A stretch of 64,000 nucleotides of DNA from Hetaerina americana (GCA_022747635.1 JAKTNV010000007.1:11132497-11196496); one strand, 5' to 3'. Shown: positions 9,882 to 23,166, counted from the first letter of the stretch. Notes: generated by a model from the letters alone, not told the origin. Program-made: numbers and translations.

Positions 9882-11865
9882 TGTATATTTGCTGAAATAG
9901 AGAACCTAAAAAGCTGACTTTTACGACCAAACATCCAGATTTTTCAAAAAGAATGAAGACGTGAGGAAATTGAGATTAACGATGCGTGACGGAATCTCTA
10001 ATATTTTTCCAATTCATATTTACTAGGGCATGAAGAGCAGATGATTATATTGGTAAAATTGTTTGGCCCAACCTTGAGGTATAACTGAGACATAAAAATA
10101 ATTACAGTAATAAAAATAAGAGTCTTCTGGGGAGATGTATCTCTCTGGGGAGGAGATGTACATTTCTTTTCATAAGAGGACTATGGCATATGAGTCCAAA
10201 GCTGAAAAGAGTAAAATGATCCTTTCAATGATGGAGTTGATTTATCTTCTCCAATCATACAGACAATATATTAACCGAATAACAGATAGAAATCATGAAT
10301 TAATGAATGTAATTGGAAACTGCGACTAAGCCTGTGAATTCTGATTTAAAATCATAACCTTGCTCTCAACATAGGTCTATAATATTCCTCCGAAATTAGA
10401 CTTTTGCCATTCAATCAACACTAAAGAGCATTTAAACTGACAAGCCCCAAAATGCCGAAAGTAGTGAGAAAAATCTTTAATTTAATGTATCTAATTCCTT
10501 ATGTAAAGGTGCAACATGGTTTTAGGACCGAGAAAGTGTTTAGATAAGCTTCATAATACATTAGATGCATTTAAATATTCAATTAAATGATTTTTAAACC
10601 TACTGCAATATTTCAGTGACTAAAAATTTTATTTATTTCGTATTATTAACATATTATACGCATATTTTAGATGTCCTTAACGATTCAAAATAACAAAATA
10701 CCGTAAAGTGCTAGTGCTAACTCCAGGCGGAGACATGAGTTTGCGTGCAAAACTTATCGCAGTAGCTCTCACTGAGTTGGGATAAAGTCTTTCTTTAGAC
10801 CCAGCGTAGCAGTTCGACTAAGTGGGTTAAGAACCTGAAAGGGCCTTAACTTCCTCTCACGCAAAAAGCAACCGGCGTTGCTATGGTTACCGGTGTGGAG
10901 GACTCCTTAATGGTGGAAGTACCAAGAGACCAGTCATTATTGCGGAATGAAAATCTACGGTTTATAGTTTTGGCTCGACACGTGAAATGGTTCCTGGGGA
11001 TCAAAACAAAAGAAGGCGCGTGCGCACACAACATCAAACAGTTTCGAGATTGATGGCCTCAGAAAGCAATTGGATGGCGCGGCACGTTCAACACCCTTTG
11101 CTCTTCCTCACAACTCCTTGCTCCGGCACCCACCAACATCGGTGAAGAAAAATAATTTCCATTTTTTTCCTCACACCCTTAATATACGACCCGCCGCGAC
11201 ATCCATCTTTTCTCGTTGCCGCTGGCAACGTACGGTGATTTCTCGGGGAGAAGGGCAGCGCAATCTCCTTGGGCAAACAGAAATGTTCGGGAAACGCGCG
11301 TACGCTGCAGGAAAGATTTATTTTTTAAATCTCCGGCGAGACAGTTCGTGTAAATTCGGTCGCTTGTAATAGCTTGCATGAGAGCATAACTATACATTTG
11401 TGACCCTCGCATATCTATGCTGGTTCAGTAAATTTCATTCGTTGCATCCCAAGTTTTTAAAACGACCGTAACCTGAGCTACCCTTGGAATATTGAATCTG
11501 TAGTGTGTTTGTTGCAACGTGACTCTGTTTGTCAACAACAGGTGATCGAAGACTTTGGGAATTTTAAAATACAGGGAAGTGTGAGAAGAAGAATTGCATA
11601 AACTGCTATTTAACTATGTTGACGAAAAGAGAATGGTTATATCGAAGTTTAAGCATAATATAATCAATATTACATAAATAAACTACCTATGAGGTTATTA
11701 ATGTAACCCACATAGTTGAGAAACAGAGAATAACATTCTAATTCATTGCCCAAACACGTGCGATACATGATCACGTGCAATGCAGAATATAATTATTAAT
11801 TGACATCAATCTGGGTCAAATTCTAAAGAAACTGCAGGAGATGCCAAAACAGTAACTTTTAATGC

Positions 11866-11921
11866 AACAATTTCAGAGTTTAAAAAATCAAGGCGAATGA
11901 TTTATAAACTCTGAAATTGTT
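11866..11921. repeat. short hairpin between two 12-bp direct repeats
   Basis: AACAATTTCAGAGTTTA is followed by a 15-20 base spacer and its near-exact reverse complement. ATCAATCTGGGT occurs at 11805-11816 and again at 11922-11933, immediately after the hairpin. It may be a very short insertion. Confidence 0.6.
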
Positions 11922-14128
11922 ATCAATCTGGGTATTTCTGAATTATAATAAGTACTTGTTGACGTAAAAAATGTTCATTTATGGTAAAACAAGGATATTA
12001 ATAAATGGATGTAGAAATAAACGGTTCCCTGGATATTTAATGATGCTGAACAATTAAATCTTTGCTAAGCATTGTAATGTAGGACACCCAGAGAGCTCGA
12101 CTATAATGTTATAAAGAGAGTCCATTCCGCTGAAATAAAGTAATCTAGAAAACATAACCAAATTCAAATAAAGCACAAAATGCCAAAATTACTACATAGG
12201 CACATGAATTTCGATTTTGCTTCTGAAAGTATGCATTACCAATGGTGTAAGGCGGTAACCCTATAAATTAAAGTATCATTACATCCTTAGTGCAACTTGT
12301 TAAAACATTAAAACCAATAATAAAATTTCCCATCAATTTTATAAAAAGACCTGATTGTTATCTGTCGTTTCAGTTGCGACCACTTCATAAAACAATTTTG
12401 TAATTACTATGAGTCAATTAAAGGCTCTTTCCGTAACATATCCTCTCACCTCATTGTTGATGTATTGAACCAAATTTCATATTTATGGGCAGATTAACAA
12501 GGCATCTCTTTGTGTATTATGGCATTTAGGGTGACCACATAATTATTAATTAAATCAGAATGAAAACATAGGGTGGCCAGGTCTTGTTTATTTAGCGGAA
12601 AACATGGAATACATACATATGTCATAATTTATTCAAAGAGAATCGGTGACCTTGCGGATTGTACTTGCAGCCATGTAAAGATATAAATAAAAACAATCGT
12701 TATTATCGAGCCTTGTATTAGTGTGATTCTTCATTTTTCACCCATGATTTTATTTATATCATTCCCCAGAGAAATAACAAAAAAATTAAGCAATAGTTTT
12801 AATAAATTTGAGAACATCTCAACTGCCGTAATGTTTTAATAATACATTCATTTAAGATAGACACGGCTACTAGAGGGATGATGCTTCTATGCTTCTTAAA
12901 AACGATCAAGTGTTTAGCAATATAGATTTCGGCTGCATATACACAAGGAATAGTTTGCCTAAATGTGACAGAGCAGTGGGAAATATTTTACCCTGAAAAA
13001 TCAGTGCAACCTCTGAACACTTTTAAATGAAATACATTTCCAGAGAGTTTAATCCATCAAAAATCACGACTACATGAGCTGGATGATCCCAGCCAGATTC
13101 GCAAAATATATTCTCATCCTCACCAGGGATGATGTTTTTGATTAATACTCCATAATTAAATTTTTATTTACCCGGAAATAATGAACCGCATGTTCACCGG
13201 GCCACGGGCGAATCCGGGATTTGCATGAACGACATGCTCTGGGAGATAAGAGGAAAAACAATGGAGGTCTCATTGTTTTGTGACGCTGATATTACACCGA
13301 ATTCCTGCTTATCAAGCGGCGTTACCTACGCGGAGCATTCGCTCTTCCCTCCTCCAGCGCTTGGTGCGGCACAAATGCAGGTCGCTTGAAGATCTTTGTG
13401 AGCCTTCGTCATTGAAATTAATAGGGAGTGTCACATCTCGAAGCAGACAATTCATTCATCGTGCCATGAACGTAAAAGAATATGCACTTCAGCTGTAAGC
13501 GTCAAAGTGTCCTCTTCCAACATCAAAATGGAAAAATAGAAGACTTCATTTCAATTCATCCTCATACAAAAGACCTCCGAATTTTGCAAAAAAACATCAA
13601 TTTGGTGCAATTGTTAACCACGTAAATCATAGACAAATTCTTCTTTATTCCAAAGGAAAAGCTATTGGAATACTACATTTGTTAATGATTTTTGACTAGA
13701 TTGTACCGAGGGACTGCTAAGATAATGTAAACCTGGTGTAATGTAAGAGTATAAACCTGGCGATAGTGTAATGAAAACATTTATTCCTGACCTGCTATTT
13801 TATCTGACACCTGTGATGACGCGTCTGAATAACTTAATTCTTTCTGAAGTCTCATGAAATAAATGATTACGGCGAGAAATTTGGATGAAATCAATAAAAA
13901 ACCCTACGATTTGCTCAAAATGTTTTCTTCCGACCGGAAATCACTTACAGAGCAATTCGCTTCGACTTAAATGTTTAGGAGTAACGCATTTACCATCTGA
14001 GTAGATGCTAAATGATATCCTCAAGCAACCATAATAGTCAGCTGCAATAGTTTTACAAATCAATATTAATCGCCTCTCTTCCTATGGTGAAAATGTTTGC
14101 ATAATGTCTTTCTCGACTCACTTTTACG

Positions 14129-14222
14129 TTGACACAGCTTTGATTGAGAGCGAGAACACTTTCACATTAAAATAGACAATATTTTAATGTGGAGGTTTCC
14201 GTTCTCAATTAATGCGTGTCAA
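14129..14222. repeat. MITE-like imperfect hairpin
   Basis: Arms of about 45 bp surround a 5-nt loop. The inner 12 bp (CACATTAAAATA and its complement) are perfect, and GAGAAC/GTTCTC and TTGACAC/GTGTCAA pair further out. There are no coding bases. Confidence 0.6.
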
Positions 14223-17213
14223 TGTGTACTAATTCAACGTGTTTTTCCAAGAAGCATGACATTTCAATTAATTTATCTTTGCATTACGTGTAAATGTTGT
14301 AAATTGTAAGTTAGAATTATTTTACGGACAATAGGACTGAATCAATTGGGTTAACGAACCGATTGGCTACTGTGAGCGTTTAATGCGTTTTTCTAATCTC
14401 CATTGCGGAGTCTTTCGTGCCAGACCCATTTCACGTGTGAAAAACACAGTACCTTTGCACGAGGTCGTTAATCCTCGAGACAGGGATCAATAAAACGCTT
14501 CTCCATCCCATGCCATGATAACCCGGTCGTGGCGACATTGGAGTCTGCATTGATTATTCGTTCTCCTTTGGTAACTTTTTTGACTTCTCCGCTCGTGTGC
14601 CGTGGGACTAGTGCGAAATCACGAGCTAAGGAGGCATGTTCAAATATGAAAACGTCCGTATGTTGTCCGCGAATTCGTATCAGGAGAAATCCACGGTTGG
14701 ACCAAAGCACAAAGCTCATCTCCGTAAATAATCCTCATTGGCAAGTTCTAGAATGAGAACTGAAAAATGATTGTGGCTTAGTGTTAGTTGGGGCACTAAG
14801 ACCCTGAATGTAAAGAAATCTATGAAGTCTTCATTAGAATACCGATGTTGGCGGATTTTCCGGTGAAATTTAGATTTCACCATTCGGTCATTACTTCGAT
14901 TGCAGTATCTCTAATTGTGGAAAGGTACAACATTTCGTCATAAGTCGTCTTTCTGTTAGGAGTGAGCCATATTCACAATTCAACCCCTGTCTTCCACTCA
15001 AACTGAAACCCATCATCATCATCATGTTCGATTTTTATTTCTGAGATATTTTTGGCGTATTTTCATTTGATTATCGTTGAAATTGTATCAGCAGTAGGTG
15101 GTCTTTCGCTTGAGGAAGGTTTTTATACGCACTGCTACTCTTCTTGACTAACACGGTACTGAAAACCACGAAACCAGGCACAAAACAAATTAATTTTTCA
15201 AATCCGCGTACACGCTCCTTATTTCATTCCGCTCAATCTGTACACTCATTTCTTCCCTTAAACTCACTGAACCATAAGTCTCCCCTCAAGCACAGTCATC
15301 AACACTCCATTTCTCCTCCATTTTTCCTGGGTTCACTTTTTCACCCTCCGAATTCATTTCTGCAAACTTCCCCTATACCGCACGTATCTTGTAACTTCGT
15401 TTGTTTTCCTTTCTGTGCATTTTATTTCCTCCAGCCTTCTTCACGCTCAATTAGTACGATAGTATAATCCACTCGTGTCTCAATAATTCATCGCTCTCGA
15501 GTCCCTCATTTGTTTTCCCATACTTCGTTTGAGGTATTTCAGTGCATTTTTTCGTATTTAATTCTCCTTCCAATTATGTCTTCTGAATGTCGTCATGTTT
15601 AAAATTGGTTTAAATAACAACACCCTTTTCAATTACAGTGTTTTCACATAAAACACATTTTTGTCTCATTATACGTGACATTTCTTTTTGAATCTACATG
15701 TCCGTCTACCCACATTAGTCTCCTTAACACCTAATATCTATATATTCCAATCATCTGTTCTAGTAGCTATCTTTAAATAAAACCTTGGATGAAATTGACT
15801 GCTTTAGAAAATCGCTATAAAAAACCTTGTGCCAGTTAAGCGCCTGTTGCTAGACGTATCTAATTCAGCAGCTATCTGGTTCCTAACCCATTGACTGCTT
15901 AAATGATGATTCCATTGATAACGTAGGTACTTAGGTCGGGAGATGATTGATCAGTTCGTGAGATATGGATGGAATATTCATTATTTTTCTTTGAGGTCAT
16001 ACCAATTGCTCATTTAGCTTACTTCCTTTGAAATGGAGTATTATGTACCATTGTTCAGACAGATTTTGTGAGATACAAAAACGTATTGATTCATTACGCT
16101 AATCTGACGTGGCTCAGCGGGGTTTAGGGCTTCTTGGATGATTAATGATTTCGAACCGAGATCCAATCTTCACTCAGCAGTTTACTCATTCTTCGGAAGT
16201 TTATCTCACCTCGGAGGGAATACGTGCGATCTCTCCGCCCAGATGGTCGGCGGAGGGCCCGAAGAGCATTTGTCTTTCGGGAGGGTTCATCATTTCCTCA
16301 CTTTGAGGGCGCACATGGAGAGAGGCAGCCTTGGCTTCATTTCAGTCCAATGCCAAATACGAGGGTGCAATACATAATGATCCGGGGAGGGGAGGCGAGT
16401 TCGCATGCGACGTCATTCGTCAAAACCACCTAAAATAATCATGATTAAGCCCCATGAATTATGACCACGTTCCCACACCGCTCCCTCCCACGTTCCACGC
16501 CCGCCAATAAACGCCTGCGAAGTTTGTCGCGAATCCTTGTCGAAATTTTCATATCCCGCGAGAGGATGGCGGCACGCGCAGGGAAATGCAAGTGTTGGGT
16601 GGAGATGGGCGATGAATCCCAATGGGAAAAGCGGTCGACGAATGCGTTATACGTACGAAAACTGAGCCTGGGCCGTTCTCTATTTCCATTCCGCGAATCA
16701 AATTTCCGAACTTGGCGCATTATTTTTTTTTTAACATTGGATTATTCAAGAGAGTCGCGAGAACGAAAATATATAAAAAACGGATTCCCACTTGCTTCCT
16801 TCTGCTCACGTGATGGAAATAAAAATGGTTGAAGAGGGGAGTTGGGGAGGGGCACGGACGTGTCGTCACCTCGTGGAGATCTCAGAGCGCATAATTGGCG
16901 CGTTTTCGATTCAGTCTGCTATCTCACCCGCAGATAAAAAATTCAATCACCTCCCTGTCACGGATTTCTCCGTTAATGTGAGAACTTTGCTCAGAACACT
17001 CCCATTTGCTGCTTCGACAGCACAGGGGCAAGGGCGAGCAATGCTAATTGTTTGCACAGATCTTACTTGCATGAGTCTTAAAGTTAAACTAATTAAAGTT
17101 CTATTAATATTGAAATCCATATTATCATATGCATGACTATACATAATATTATCATATATTAATACTAAAATCCATACTGGAATCTTAAGACCTTCAGGTA
17201 GAAGATACAATAG

Positions 17214-17216
<3 letters not shown>

Positions 17217-17272
<56 letters not shown>
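17217..17272. repeat. (TA)n microsatellite
   Basis: Pure TA, 56 bp. Confidence 0.96.
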
Positions 17273-17275
<3 letters not shown>

Positions 17276-17392
17276 GCAAATTTATCCAACTACTACGACG
17301 TGATTCAAACCTATCTTCAGCTGTTTCTAGTTCCTGCAGTGAAATTCTCAGTATCAAAATTAAAAATAATGGGATTGAAATAAATGTAACTA

Positions 17393-17581
17393 TTGATGTG
17401 GATTTTCAAAACTACTCTGAAAAAGATTCATACTTTTAAGTGTACTTATCATTTAACTGGTACCGAATTTGCAACAGATATCAACAAACAAATCTCCTTG
17501 AAAAAAATTGATTTTATAAATCCCATTCAGCTACTGCCAGTAGCATGGGATTCTTTGAGGGAAGTCATTAATCCCTTCTGA
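17393..17581 (+). pseudogene. possible pogo/Tigger-like transposase scrap
   Basis: A 62-codon frame contains ISLKKIDFINPIQLLPVAWDSL and then VINPF. Pogo/Tigger transposases have a similar stretch (LLDAI-x-W-x-x-x-AWDSV-x-x-x-TI-x-NCF) near the end of the DDE domain. The catalytic aspartates are not visible. A second frame at 17613-17819 ends in a piece resembling the MAFQL segment of such proteins, but in the wrong order. The call rests on one weak motif. Confidence 0.28.
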
Positions 17582-19479
17582 GAGCCTTCCTCATTGTATT
17601 CGAACTAAGCAATTGCCGAAATGTCGGAGAACAAAAGGTAAATATGAAAAGAGATATAAAACAAAAGAGTACACGAAAATGGGGGTAGATAAAACAAAAC
17701 TTTTGACAGGTAAAACGTTGCGGGAAAAATTAATTCCTGAATTTTACAAAGCAGTTGATCTTAGTATTTTGAGTGTAGTAATAAAATGCTTCTGGAATAT
17801 GGCTTTCCAATTAAATTGAAGTTCAAGTTCAAAATTTACAATTTGGATTACGTATTGAAGGCATGAGCTTGTGGATGATATGACTATTAAGATTTAAATT
17901 TATAGGATGAGGATTACGTTTCTATAGTCGCGGCCACGAACAAAATGACGTGGATCGTCTTTACGCTGAATAGAATCCAATATCCTATCTTTAGCGACTT
18001 CACAGACGAGTTGATATGTTGAAAAATTCCGTAACTTAGATAATTTTCCATTTTCTTACTAAATTCATGTTTTTAACCCAAAATTACTTCAATATTTCGA
18101 AATATTTCAATTATTATTAGATTGAATAAAAATGGAATATAAGTCACGTTGGCTGCGTGGAAAATTGAAATGAGAAATTTTAAAAACGAACTTGCTTCAC
18201 ATGCATTGCTATGAGAAGGCATATTTGAACGGCAATATTGCCACTCATCCATTTCATTAATTACGCTGGTCGTTAAGAAGTAATTGAATAACAAACGCTG
18301 CTCCATCACATGACTTCCACAGCAGCAATAACATCCGAGATAGAGTGAATTAATAAGGATACAAAAAAATAATGAGCAAAAAATGATTTAAAGGAACGCG
18401 ACAATAAAATTTTAAGCAAAAATATTTACTTGATTCGGCACATTTAGCTTCACCGGCATAATTTGTTGCTAGTTTTTCCCCGGAAGGGTCCATATCAATG
18501 TTTTATTACTCTAGAGATTTCTAGCAGAAGGTAAAAATTCAATAGTATGTCATACGAGCTCGTTGCTAATTTGTTGACAAAAATTAAAGGAGTAGTTAAA
18601 TTAGCAGTGGTAATTTAAGTATTATAACATTAGAGGAGCTATTGGAAAGGAATTTCTGGCCTGAAACAAATTTACTATTGAATAAAATATTTGAAGAAGA
18701 AATAGCAATGAGGGAAGGAATAAGTATGGAAATCGATGAAATAAATATTGAAACATGAACTGAGGATATTTTAATATTTTATGGTAGGAAGTATTGGACC
18801 GCACAGGGGGACTATTGCCAACATGGATAAAATGTTCACGTTTTGAGTTCTACAACTGAGTTACGACTCAGCGGAGAAATTTGTTAAAATACTACGGGTT
18901 AGTTGGATCACAAGTAAAAAGCGTCTAATTAAGCCCTCGGTAAAAAAATTGTTCGCCGCTGTAGAACACACTTCACCCACGGGCGTCATGCTGAATGCTA
19001 ATGATACGTGATTACCTGCGCACGTGTCTCGGATAATTGGAGCAGCCTGTGAACCTTAAACTAAACTATCCCCCGTTTAATCCAACCAAAGGAATACCTA
19101 CTCAGTACACGAATGAGGATCTAAGAAACTGGAGGAAGCTCCCTGGGAGAATGAGAACTGAGCAGAGCTCTGAGACAACTTGCCTTCGTACCTCCATCTG
19201 TGAGAGGCGTGGGTGGAAATTCGAAAAGGGGGCAGAGGGAAACGTTACACCAGGGGCATAGGTCGCGAGTGAGCGGGAGAAGGAGGAAGAGCAATTGCGG
19301 CAAAAACAGTAGGAAAGGGAGCAGTGACGCTAATTCTTTCCCGCTAATACTCCCCCCTTCCCCCCTTGAGCCACCCCATAGGGTTATAAATAGCCGCTTC
19401 AAAGGACGATGATCAAATGAACACGTTCATCATTTTCAATTTGAAAGCAATTACTCGAGGCCCGTCAGAAACCTTTTGA
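17582..19479. other. AT-rich DNA, nothing recognised
   Basis: Only short frames without motifs and no repeat structure seen. Confidence 0.5.
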
Positions 19480-20010
19480 CATCATCCCACTCTTTCTGCA
19501 GCCGGCATTTTTTTTCCCTCCCCTCACATCAATCCTCATGTTTCATTTTTTCCCCAACCCATCACCCCACCCACCTCTAACCCCCTCTATCCAATTCCGT
19601 ACGACCCACGAGGAACACCAACACATCCGCAAACCCCTACCACCCACCCTAGGATACTTATTTCGATTTATTTCTTTTTGCCAGAAAAAAATAATCTTCC
19701 CTTTCCCCCCCCCCCTCCCCCCGCAACTCCCAGCCGCGCGGCAAGGGAGCCTACCAACCCCGAGCCGGGTGAGCTCCCACGCCCTATCTGTCCGTCTGGC
19801 GCTAACCAGCCCGGCCTGTTGCGGGTGTTATTTTTAGTCGCCGAGTGGGAGAGCAGTTGGCATCGTTGGGGAGGAACTCTAGGGAGGGAGTGAGTGGTGG
19901 GGAGAGCGGCGGTGGGGGAGGGTCCGTGGGAGGAGGGAGGGTTGGATGGGCGAGAGTGGGTGGGAGCAGGAGCGAGCGGCGGGCGATACATATCGATGCA
20001 AACAACCCAC
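19480..20010. other. pyrimidine-rich then purine-rich low-complexity block
   Basis: C/T runs (19500-19740) switch to G/A runs (19855-19985), with several CpG. Frames on both strands are proline- or glycine-rich compositional artefacts. Confidence 0.6.
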
Positions 20011-20124
20011 ATCGATAGAAATTTCCAAAACGAATGCCATCTCTTAATTATCTACAATAATTGTTCTCGATTATTGTCGATAATATCTATAACTTTTGTT
20101 CCGATATTTGTTTTGACACGCGAG

Positions 20125-20126
<2 letters not shown>

Positions 20127-20209
<83 letters not shown>
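20127..20209. repeat. (TA)n microsatellite
   Basis: Pure TA, about 83 bp. Confidence 0.96.
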
Positions 20210-20211
<2 letters not shown>

Positions 20212-20990
20212 ATAAAACTTTTGCCTAGTATTGAACTGCATCTAATAAAGCTAAATGGCGTCTTAAATCAAATTAAACATCCATGTCGGAATTAAACGCT
20301 TGGTACTCCCACACAGGAGCTAATTTTATCTTTGCGAACTACGTCGAAAGACCGTGGTAGACTCATTTGACGACAAGGGTCGAACTCAAAATAAAGAGTC
20401 CTGTTGGCATCAGGGGGAAATAGGGAGTAGCGAGAAAACCTCTGCGAGCTACTTACTGCTTGGAACTTGATTCGATAGCGTTTTATTCGACACTGCAGAG
20501 TATACATATATATTACTAAATTAGCGTATTATGTGGATAGTATCCCGATATATCGGTGCATACGTATCGATAGTTTCGATTCCCATCCCAAGAGTTGACG
20601 TCCAATTTTCTGCGGAAGGGAAGAATCGGGGGTGCTTGGTTGGGTAGGCGAAGAGGCTTAAGAAGGCGAGGAAACGTCGACGGGGAAGCGCCAGGTTTCG
20701 TGAGAGGAGGAGTCGGGATTTATACTCGACAGAGCTGATGCGTCATCGAAGATTCCATGGGCGGAGCCCCGAATATTTCCCAGAAGTGTTGAAGTGAGTG
20801 GGTTTTGCACAATCTCTCACTCCCGCTGTCCCCCCAACCGACCGCCCCATTCTCCATCCCTCATTCCCTCCGCATTTTTCTCTCCCCTATTCCATTTCCG
20901 GTCCCTTGTCTGATATCCAAACGGATTGACAGGTCAGGATTGTGGAGAGGACAATAGTGTGGGGGTCGTCGATATTTACGGTTCAATAGG

Positions 20991-20991
<1 letters not shown>
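20210..20991. other. unannotated; GC-richer patch 20580-20780
   Basis: The patch is CpG-containing and has a GGGCGGAGC element near 20760. It might be promoter-like, but no exon was found next to it. Confidence 0.4.

Positions 20992-21043
<52 letters not shown>
20992..21043. repeat. (TA)n microsatellite
   Basis: Pure TA, 52 bp, lying 59 bp left of the palindrome. Confidence 0.96.
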
Positions 21044-21047
<4 letters not shown>

Positions 21048-21140
21048 CTTCGAAATGGAACGCTCTTCGGCGACACACAAATATATAAAAACACAGATGT
21101 AGATTTTTAGAATATAGAGACACAAAGAAAGGACACTCAC

Positions 21141-21192
21141 AATTTGTTATTTTACGTTTCGACAGCACGGCTGTCGTCTTCAGAATCAAGAA
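21141..21192 (-). ncRNA. hammerhead-like ribozyme, palindrome left arm
   Basis: Mirror copy of the right-arm motif with an identical core: CTGAAGA, one extra C, GACAG/CTGTC stem, GAAAC and GTA. Its stem I can only use about 3 bp next to the centre. Confidence 0.7.
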
Positions 21193-21242
21193 TTTGATTC
21201 TGAAGACGACAGCCGTGCTGTCGAAACGTAAAATAACAAATT
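21191..21242 (+). ncRNA. hammerhead-like ribozyme, palindrome right arm
   Basis: CTGAAGA at 21200-21206, an extra C, stem GACAG/CTGTC, GAAA at 21223-21226, then CGTA with predicted cleavage after A21230. AATTTG (21191-21196) pairs with CAAATT (21237-21242) to close stem I beyond an internal loop. The ACGT at stem III is self-complementary, as in hammerheads that work as dimers. Confidence 0.74.
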
Positions 21243-21275
21243 GTGAGTGTCCTTTCTTTGTGTCTCTATATTCTA

Positions 21276-21280
<5 letters not shown>

Positions 21281-21340
<60 letters not shown>
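21281..21340. repeat. (TA)n microsatellite
   Basis: Pure TA, 60 bp, immediately after the palindrome. Confidence 0.96.
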
Positions 21341-21342
<2 letters not shown>

Positions 21343-22383
21343 TGATGTTAGAAGTCTTACATATATAAGTATAGGTGTACGTGGAGCTTGATACCAAAAA
21401 AGGTTTCCAAATCCAAAAATTTGGAAAATGTAAAGCATTCTTTAAGCAGGGATTGGACAAATAAAGATTCGGAGGATGTGGTAAATATTTCCATGGACAC
21501 ATCAAAATTTCACTTTGTGGCTTCTATAGACAAATTTATATTTGAATCCTTCAAAAAAATTGATAATACTTAAAAGTTGCCACTTGTTATAATCAAGCTA
21601 CGAAAATTTGTCTCTATATCAGGTAAATGCGCAAAAAAAGGGTGCTTAGTGAACTCAACATCGAATAAATCTATTATTTATATATATGCATGTAAATATT
21701 CCCTGAGTTTGGAAGATACATGTGAAGTAATATTGCTATTGTCGTTTTTTATATTTAGACACACGAGCATGCGGGAGAGAACAAATTTGTTCAAGTTGTT
21801 AATTGGTATTGAGAGAGTAGAAAAAAATTAATAAGCATGAAAAACGAACGTAAAGTCGGTAGAGAAGAATATTTTCGACAGGAAAATATTTGAATAAATT
21901 TAGTATCGAATCATGGAATTTTCCTTTGAAGAACTATTCCTCGGACCATCTATATAAATATATATGAGACATTATTATGATTAAAATGTAGTGATTTACC
22001 ATTAGTGGCTGGTATTGGATGGCCAAACAGGCAAACCACCAGTGCATGGCTATGACTCACCTGAAGCAAAATTACGTGGCACCATGGCACTATAATAAAT
22101 CCCTCTTTAATTTCGTATACCACACTGGCTGTGGTGATTCCTAACCTCTCCAGGGCTACATGGGATGATCTTATTTTAGTAGACGAGTCATACCAGGTTT
22201 TTCCCAAAAGTAGTAAGACTTATTTTGTTCCCGATGGACAAAAGGTGGTTTGTCTGCGTGGGTTAAAGGGAAGAGAGCCTCAGTAAAAGGCTAGAGACCG
22301 GTGGTAGTTGGCTCCCAGCCTTTGTGCAGCGTAGGTCGTTCGTTTTCAAAACCTCTGTAACGTGAACTCGTCACGCTCCGTCA
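21341..22383. other. unannotated AT-rich DNA
   Basis: Frames of 61-85 codons without known motifs. Around 22300-22383 may be the decayed 5' leader of the following MLE. Confidence 0.5.
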
Positions 22384-23052
22384 TGAACCGGTTACTGGAA
22401 GAGCGCTACACCATTGAATGATACGTGAAACTGGGAAAAACTGGAAAAGAGGCTGATGACATGCTCAAGGCATCATGTGATGATAACGCCATGGGATGAT
22501 CGTGTGTTGTTTTGTGGCACAAGTTGTTTCGGGTGGGTAGTCGAAGATGTCAAAAGACGCCGAACGTTCAGAACGCACTTCGACCTCAAAATGTGACAAA
22601 ACTATTGTAAGATTAAAGGCTTTGTTGGGCTGGGAATGCAGATCAAACGTTCTCATGGTTTCTGATAATCTTGGTATCACTAAAACGTAATGTGCGTCAA
22701 CTTGAGAACAAAAACATGGACATGAGAAAGGTGTGTGCTAAGTTGGTGCCTGACAAGTGGTGCGTGACACTGGTGCGCAAAGGACTACCGGCAAAGTGGT
22801 CCGGCAAAACGTGGAAACCCTACTGAGCTACCCAGCAGACCTGACGTTGTCCCATCAGACTTTGTTCTATCCCTCCCAGTTTGATATCCTACCCGAAAGG
22901 ACGTCACCATGGCTCGAGGGACACGTTACAACAGGCCGTGACGAGGGAGATTCGCAGTATTCTGGGTGACGCCTTTCAGAAGGCGTGGAAAACCCACTGG
23001 CAGTGGATTGGGGATTCACAAGGGTACTCATTCGAAGACTTCTGAGTGAATG
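22384..23052 (+). pseudogene. mariner-like transposase, multiply broken, middle deleted (MLE-3)
   Basis: Reading across frameshifts, the plus strand starts MNRLLEERYTIE, then YVKLGKTGKEADDMLK, VVLWHKLFR and NVRQLENKNMDMRKVCAKLVP. These correspond to the two helix-turn-helix regions and linker of a mariner transposase. After about 22760 the text jumps to pieces of the C-terminus: a PSDF segment near 22850, REIRSILGDAFQKAW near 22950 and a GDSQGYSFED end. The central nuclease part is missing or unrecognisable, and several stops interrupt each frame. No terminal inverted repeats were found. It is a different lineage from MLE-2 and much older. Confidence 0.78.
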
Positions 23053-23166
23053 CACCAATTCTTGCAATACATTTTTTTTACCGACTCAGTCCCACTACTT
23101 GTACATAAATTTAAAATCACAAGCAGCACATTCATTAATTTTGCCTACGACATGTAGCCCAAAAGT

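Larger units (their letters stand above)
9882..17216. other. long AT-rich stretch without recognisable genes
   Basis: Frames here are at most about 125 codons and overlap on both strands. The two largest clusters (11070-11412 and 16138-16832) lie in slightly GC-richer patches and carry no motif I recognise. A minus-strand frame at 14468-14719 faintly resembles a Tc1 transposase but is not convincing. Two short fold-back sequences are listed separately. Confidence 0.5.
21103..21280. repeat. perfect palindrome made of two PLE hammerhead 3' ends
   Basis: The 87-bp arms at 21103-21189 and 21194-21280 are exact reverse complements around a 4-nt spacer. Each arm is a hammerhead-like motif followed by the PLE tail block TGTGAGTGTCC, so two PLE 3' ends point outward from a shared centre. 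The right arm abuts a 60-bp TA tract directly. No protein is encoded. Confidence 0.95.

Noticed and set aside
14468..14719. Minus-strand frame vaguely like a Tc1 transposase
   Set aside because: No catalytic D, D or E motif in context and no inverted repeats; the resemblance is too weak to annotate.
22440..22500. CTGATGA sequence inside MLE-3
   Set aside because: No stem II and no GAAA follow, so it is not a hammerhead.
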